DNA from: Primula veris
Taxonomy: Eukaryota > Streptophyta > Magnoliopsida > Ericales > Primulaceae
Direction of reading: 5' to 3'
DNA length: 64,000 bases
NCBI GenBank assembly: GCA_963682055.1
Contig: OY821746.1
Coordinates: 5,305,992 to 5,369,991 of the forward strand
Part shown: one piece after another, positions 60,701 to 64,000 of the stretch
Position numbering within the stretch: the stretch's first letter is position 1
How the letters are laid out: the number at the start of each line of letters is the position of its first letter
Notes under the pieces: generated by a model
Told to the model about the DNA's origin: nothing
The model's input: only the letters and a program-made list of their open reading frames with translations
Databases searched by the model: none
Made by a program: the position numbers and the translations under genes

Positions 60701-63700
60701 GTCCTCCAATTTATCCGCTGGAAAATAAATTGTGGCAATTAAATGAAGGTATTCCGCTAGTATGCCTTTATTCCCTTCAGGTCAAGCCTTCTCCAGCTCC
60801 GCCATCTTTTGCTACAGAAACAGTCATAAACTGTCAGCCACTTATGGTACACGTCTCTTCTTCCGTTTTTTTTCCTTTTCAAGCATATTGTTTTGGGAAA
60901 ATATCGCTTTTGTACACCAGCTTGTCTTTTTTAACAACTAGGATAGCGTGCTATTAACTATCACTATTTGGACACCAATCTACTTTAGACCAAACAATTA
61001 ATACCAGCTATAAAATTTTCATCTCAATTGTACTAGTTATGTACTTGTTTAATTACACTGGTACACTAAGCAGTAACCTACACATAATCAAACAATTAGC
61101 ACGCCAGATTTAAAATATAAATGTTTTAAGTACTCCAGAATAATGTAGTAATTGGTGTCTGAATTGTGATATTTTATAGTGTGGTGTATTATGCGTCAGT
61201 GTAAGGAGGTGATATTCCCCGTTTCTTTTCTAGGCTTAATGGTCTGACTTTCTGTTTAGTAGGTCGATAATATAAACCTCACTATTTGCCATAGTTTTTG
61301 TTCTGACAATGTGTAATTTTTTTCCAGGTTCATCTTCAGGAAGATTCATGTTTGAAAATCGTTTCCTTACTAGCTGATGGAACTGTAATAGGTCCTGGTG
61401 GTATTTTACCTGATTCTTCACTTAAATCCCTCAAATTAAATCTTATTGGATTAGACATCACTGTTCCTCTGGACCTTGGGGGCTCTTTTACTGGAGCAAC
61501 GGTTCATATTGAGAACCTGTCCTTCTCAGAGTCCCCTTCGTTAAAACTCAAGCTACTGAACCTGGAAAAGGACCCAGCTTGCTTTTGTCTTTGGGAAGGT
61601 CAACCAATTGATTCTAGTCAGAGAAAGTGGACAACCAGTGCCTCTCTTCTTAGTTTGTCTCTTAATACATGTAGTAATTCAACTGGAATTCCGAACTCGT
61701 CTAGACTATGGAGATGTGCCGAGGTTAAAGATGCTTGTGCTGAGGTAGCGATGGCAACCGCAGAGGGAAGCCCATTAATCACTCTTCCTCCTCCAGGAGG
61801 TTTGGTCAGAATTGGAGTTGCATGTCAACAGTACATGTCCAACACTTCTGTTGAGCAGTTGTTTTTTATTCTAGACTTGTATGCCTATCTCGGGAGAGTA
61901 AGTGAAAAGTTGGCTGTGATTCGAACAAGAAAAAAAAAAAAGAATATTCGGAGGGAACTTAGTGGAAGAGATCTTTTGGAAAAGGTCCCGAGTGATACGG
62001 CTGTTAGCTTGGCAGTAAATGACCTCATGCTCAAATTCTTGGAAACTTCTGATACAAATATTCCTGGATGGCCACTTGCTCAGTTTCATGGTGAAAATTT
62101 ATACATCAAAGTGTCTCATAGAACCCTTGGTGGTGCCTTAGCCATCTCATCAAATTTACTTTGGGAGAGTGTAGAAGTAGAGTGTACAGACACTGGGGGT
62201 GGTTTGGCAGTTCAAAATGAGGTTTCTTTCTCTCCTGATGAGAACGAAGGCCCTCAGCTGAAGGCAGTTTTCTGGGTGCAAAAAGAGATGAAATGTCAAG
62301 CAAATGGCAAAAAGACCACAGCACCCTTTTTAGATATTAGTATGGTGCATGTAATTCCATATAGCGTACATGATATGGAATGCCATAGTTTGAATCTAAC
62401 GGCATGTATTGCTGGTATTCGACTTGGTGGTGGAATGAGTTATGCAGAAATTCTATTACATAGATTTGGCATTTTGGGGCCAGATGGTGGCCCCGGCAAG
62501 GGCCTCACTAAAGGGTTAAAAAATATGTCAGAAGGCCCATTATTGAATCTTTTCAAACCAACTCTTATTGCTGATGACAGTAAGTTTTTAATTTCCCATC
62601 TTCTAATGACGAGCTGACCAACATTCAAGAGTTTGTGGCAAGCTCCTCAATATGTATAACCGAAAGTGTATATTTCATTCACACTAACTAACCAACTTTT
62701 AGTATTTAGCATTTAGTACACCATTTCAAACAATTAGTACATCTTCAATAGAAGTTCAACTGTATTATTGTTTGATTACTGTGATATACTAATCCCCAAA
62801 TTTATACAAAAATCAACATTTCGTGCACCAACATTAAGATTTATGCTCTAATTGTTCTTTTTATTGTACATTGGTATCCGAGTTGTGAATTTTAATAGGT
62901 TAGTTCACTAGCTGTTCGATTTTGTTTAGAAAAGTGTCTAACTTGTGATTTCGATAGCTCGGTGTACACTAATTACTAAAAGCTGATAGTGTAGGAAAGC
63001 AATAAACCCTTAACTTTGTCTATATATTCATTCCCTTTCTGCTCTCTCTTTTTTAATCTCAGACGGGATTTCTGGAAATGAGATCTTGACTAGCTTCCAC
63101 CTCAGTACGCCTGATGATGTGGACATATCTGTAGAATTCAAAGATTGGTTATTTGCACTTGAAGGCGTGCAGGAAACTTCTTTCAATGAAGAAGGTTTGT
63201 GGTTGGGCAATCATAAAGAAGTTGACAGAGGAGAGAGAAGCTGGCACACAACTTTCCAGAGTCTGGTGGTGAAGGCAAAAAACAGTCCAAAGGATAAAGA
63301 AGTATCAGCCAGACCACAGAAATTTCCAGTAGAATTGGTTTTGGTAAGTTTAAATCGTCCACCTTTTGGCTATTCGAAATATCATTGAATTGATCAAACA
63401 TTTACTTTACATTTACCAACTTTCGGTGATATATTAGCAAATCTGCTTGCATATTGTTTACTGTTCTTATCAATTTAGAACTGCGAGAGTAGGCCCGGAG
63501 GGCTTGGTTAAACTTGCAACATTATCATATGTAGGATTCCATTCTGAGAGGATGAGTAACTTTTGGAAGCTTTTCCCTGGCTCACACCATTATCCATACT
63601 ATTTTTTTTTCATTTACAGTGATGATAGATAATTACTTCTGCAGACCACTCTATTTTTATTTCATTACAGTGATAATAGGAGATGTTTTTGCACATTGTA

Positions 63701-64000
63701 GCTAATTTTTGCATATTGTTGCATGTGCTGGTATTAGAAACACCAGGTGCCAGTGATTGGCATGGGGAAATTAAGTTTTGGTTGGTTGCAGGCGTATCTT
63801 TTAGTGTGCTCTTTCTCTGAGATATACGGAAAATTAGGTTTCTTCTGTGGTTGCCCCTCAAGCCCTTGATTTTCCTTTACTTGCTTATCAACTCCAATCA
63901 TATTAACTGTAGCATGTTACCAATTTCATTACTTTTATATTCTTGAACAAGTTGAAGAAAATGCTTTCAGGTTGGTATTGAAGGTTTACAAGTATTGAAG
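54731..64000 (+). CDS. Chorein-N bridge lipid-transfer protein (BLTP3/SHIP164-like), 5' part
   Basis: The family moves bulk phospholipids along a hydrophobic groove at membrane contacts. Exons: 54731-54842, 55470-55558, 57051-57160, 57258-57312, 57769-57857, 58035-58101, 58181-58243, 58440-58616, 58741-58834, 58970-59049, 59161-59236, 59396-59439, 59571-59638, 60516-60601, 60689-60846, 61328-62579, 63063-63343, then 63971 onward past the window. Phases are consistent throughout; 977 codons are seen. The start MESILARALEYTLKYWLKSF followed by LSNLDINGDALHASLGLPPA is the chorein-N domain (residues 1-67), with the N-L-x-I-N-G-D turn and LPPALNVITAKVGKLEI. GLRALLRFFTGFYVCLNRGD and KDPACFCLWEGQPIDSSQRK are conserved in plant homologues. 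Exon 16 (1252 bp) is unusually long among short exons. The C-terminus lies outside. Soluble, with no TM or signal peptide seen. Confidence 0.88.
54958..55430 (+). repeat. Duplicated repeat in BLTP3-like intron 1
   Basis: Two diverged copies (about 54958-55180 and 55218-55430) share TTTTGATAAAAGTTGATG, TTTGATCAAAATCTTCAAAA, TTAGCGTTCG and TATATAGAATATCGG. They are separated by about 260 bp. Edges of the GGTTCCGCCCCTGG type are common at plant repeat ends. Confidence 0.8.
55584..56110 (+). repeat. Triplicated about 197-bp unit in BLTP3-like intron 2
   Basis: Three tandem diverged copies start near 55588, 55785 and 55981 (GGGTTCGTTTGGATTCG, GGGCTTGTTTGGATTCG, AGACTCTTTTGGATCCA). Each contains GTTGCATAAGA, CTTTTAAGGCTAA and TTTAAAGCTGGC. 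Noncoding. Confidence 0.85.
57592..57705 (+). mobile_element. tRNA-derived SINE in BLTP3-like intron 4
   Basis: An A-box-like TAGTGATAGGGT (57605-57616) and a B-box GGTTCAAGCCC (57636-57646) are spaced as in a tRNA promoter. They are followed by a short body and an A-rich tail (AATAAAAAAATAAAAA). This is the layout of a tRNA-derived SINE. The family was not identified and flanking duplications are unclear. Confidence 0.6.
60905..61205. mobile_element. Foldback-like repeat in BLTP3-like intron 15
   Basis: TTTGTACACCAG ... GGACACCAATC on the left is echoed inversely by GATTGGTGTCTG-like wording (ATTGGTGTCTGAATTG) and GTGTGGTGTATTATGCG on the right. It is diverged, has no target duplication I can defend, and is AT-rich inside. 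Confidence 0.4.
62690..62985. mobile_element. Foldback-like repeat in BLTP3-like intron 16
   Basis: The left edge CTTTTAGTATTTAGCATTTA (then GTACACC) is matched inversely by the right edge GGTGTACACTAATTACTAAA (then AG). The internal GTGCACCAAC and GTACATTGGTATCC words also pair. About 295 bp. The same TTTAGT-GTACACC wording is seen in the 53846-54349 element. Confidence 0.5.

Noticed and set aside
60749..60780. Micro-intron GTATTCC...CTTCAG in the BLTP3-like gene
   Set aside because: Only 32 nt, too short for plant splicing, and the intervening codons (GIPLVCLYSLQ) fit the family.

Overview
The window is AT-rich nuclear DNA from a flowering plant, most likely a eudicot. The evidence is plant-only gene families (GAUT12/IRX8 xylan glycosyltransferase, class I formin, ATK1-type kinesin-14, a DUF1995 plastid protein), short GT-AG introns, TTTAGGG-type telomere-like repeats and plant transposon types. 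The species cannot be read from the sequence. Six protein genes and one tRNA gene are supported. All exon borders were placed by eye from GT-AG sites, continuous reading frame and family similarity; the phases close exactly in every gene.

Layout. 1-14 kb is gene-poor: a 935-bp long-TIR element with a 9-bp target-site duplication (763-1697), CACTA-like and LINE-like scraps, an orphan 5'-leader-like segment (about 9.9-10.9 kb) and an LTR-like remnant (about 13.4-14.0 kb). 14.4-15.7 kb (+) holds a two-exon replication-type histone H2A. It converges on a class I formin (16.6-21.5 kb, minus, 6 exons, 911 aa). 24.0-25.3 kb holds tRNA-Ala(AGC) between two decayed LINE RNase H fragments on opposite strands. 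25.6-28.2 kb is a striking 2583-bp Mutator-type element: a perfect 9-bp duplication, about 635-bp TIRs, arrays of 25-bp palindromes, a GC-rich minisatellite, telomere-like arms, and an open 218-codon gag/coat-like fragment. 28.2-33.8 kb is repeat-rich and has no recognised gene.

33.8-42.8 kb (+) is a 17-exon kinesin-14 of the ATK1/ATK5 type (803 aa). Its first intron is almost entirely a tandem array of about 195-bp units carrying splice-acceptor-like motifs. 44.4-45.3 kb (+) is a DUF1995 chloroplast protein, convergent with GAUT12/IRX8 (45.9-49.7 kb, minus, 6 exons, 533 aa). 51.6-54.3 kb carries two more long-TIR elements, one with a perfect 9-bp duplication. 54.7-64.0 kb (+) is the 5' part (18 exons seen, 977 codons) of a chorein-N/BLTP3-like bridge lipid-transfer protein, which runs off the right edge.

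The genes are ordinary nuclear genes of unrelated pathways (chromatin, actin, spindle, plastid, secondary wall, lipid transfer); nothing suggests a cluster working as one system. The unusual content is structural: several Mutator-like elements with long TIRs, and repeated 190-260-bp tandem duplications inside introns and one promoter.
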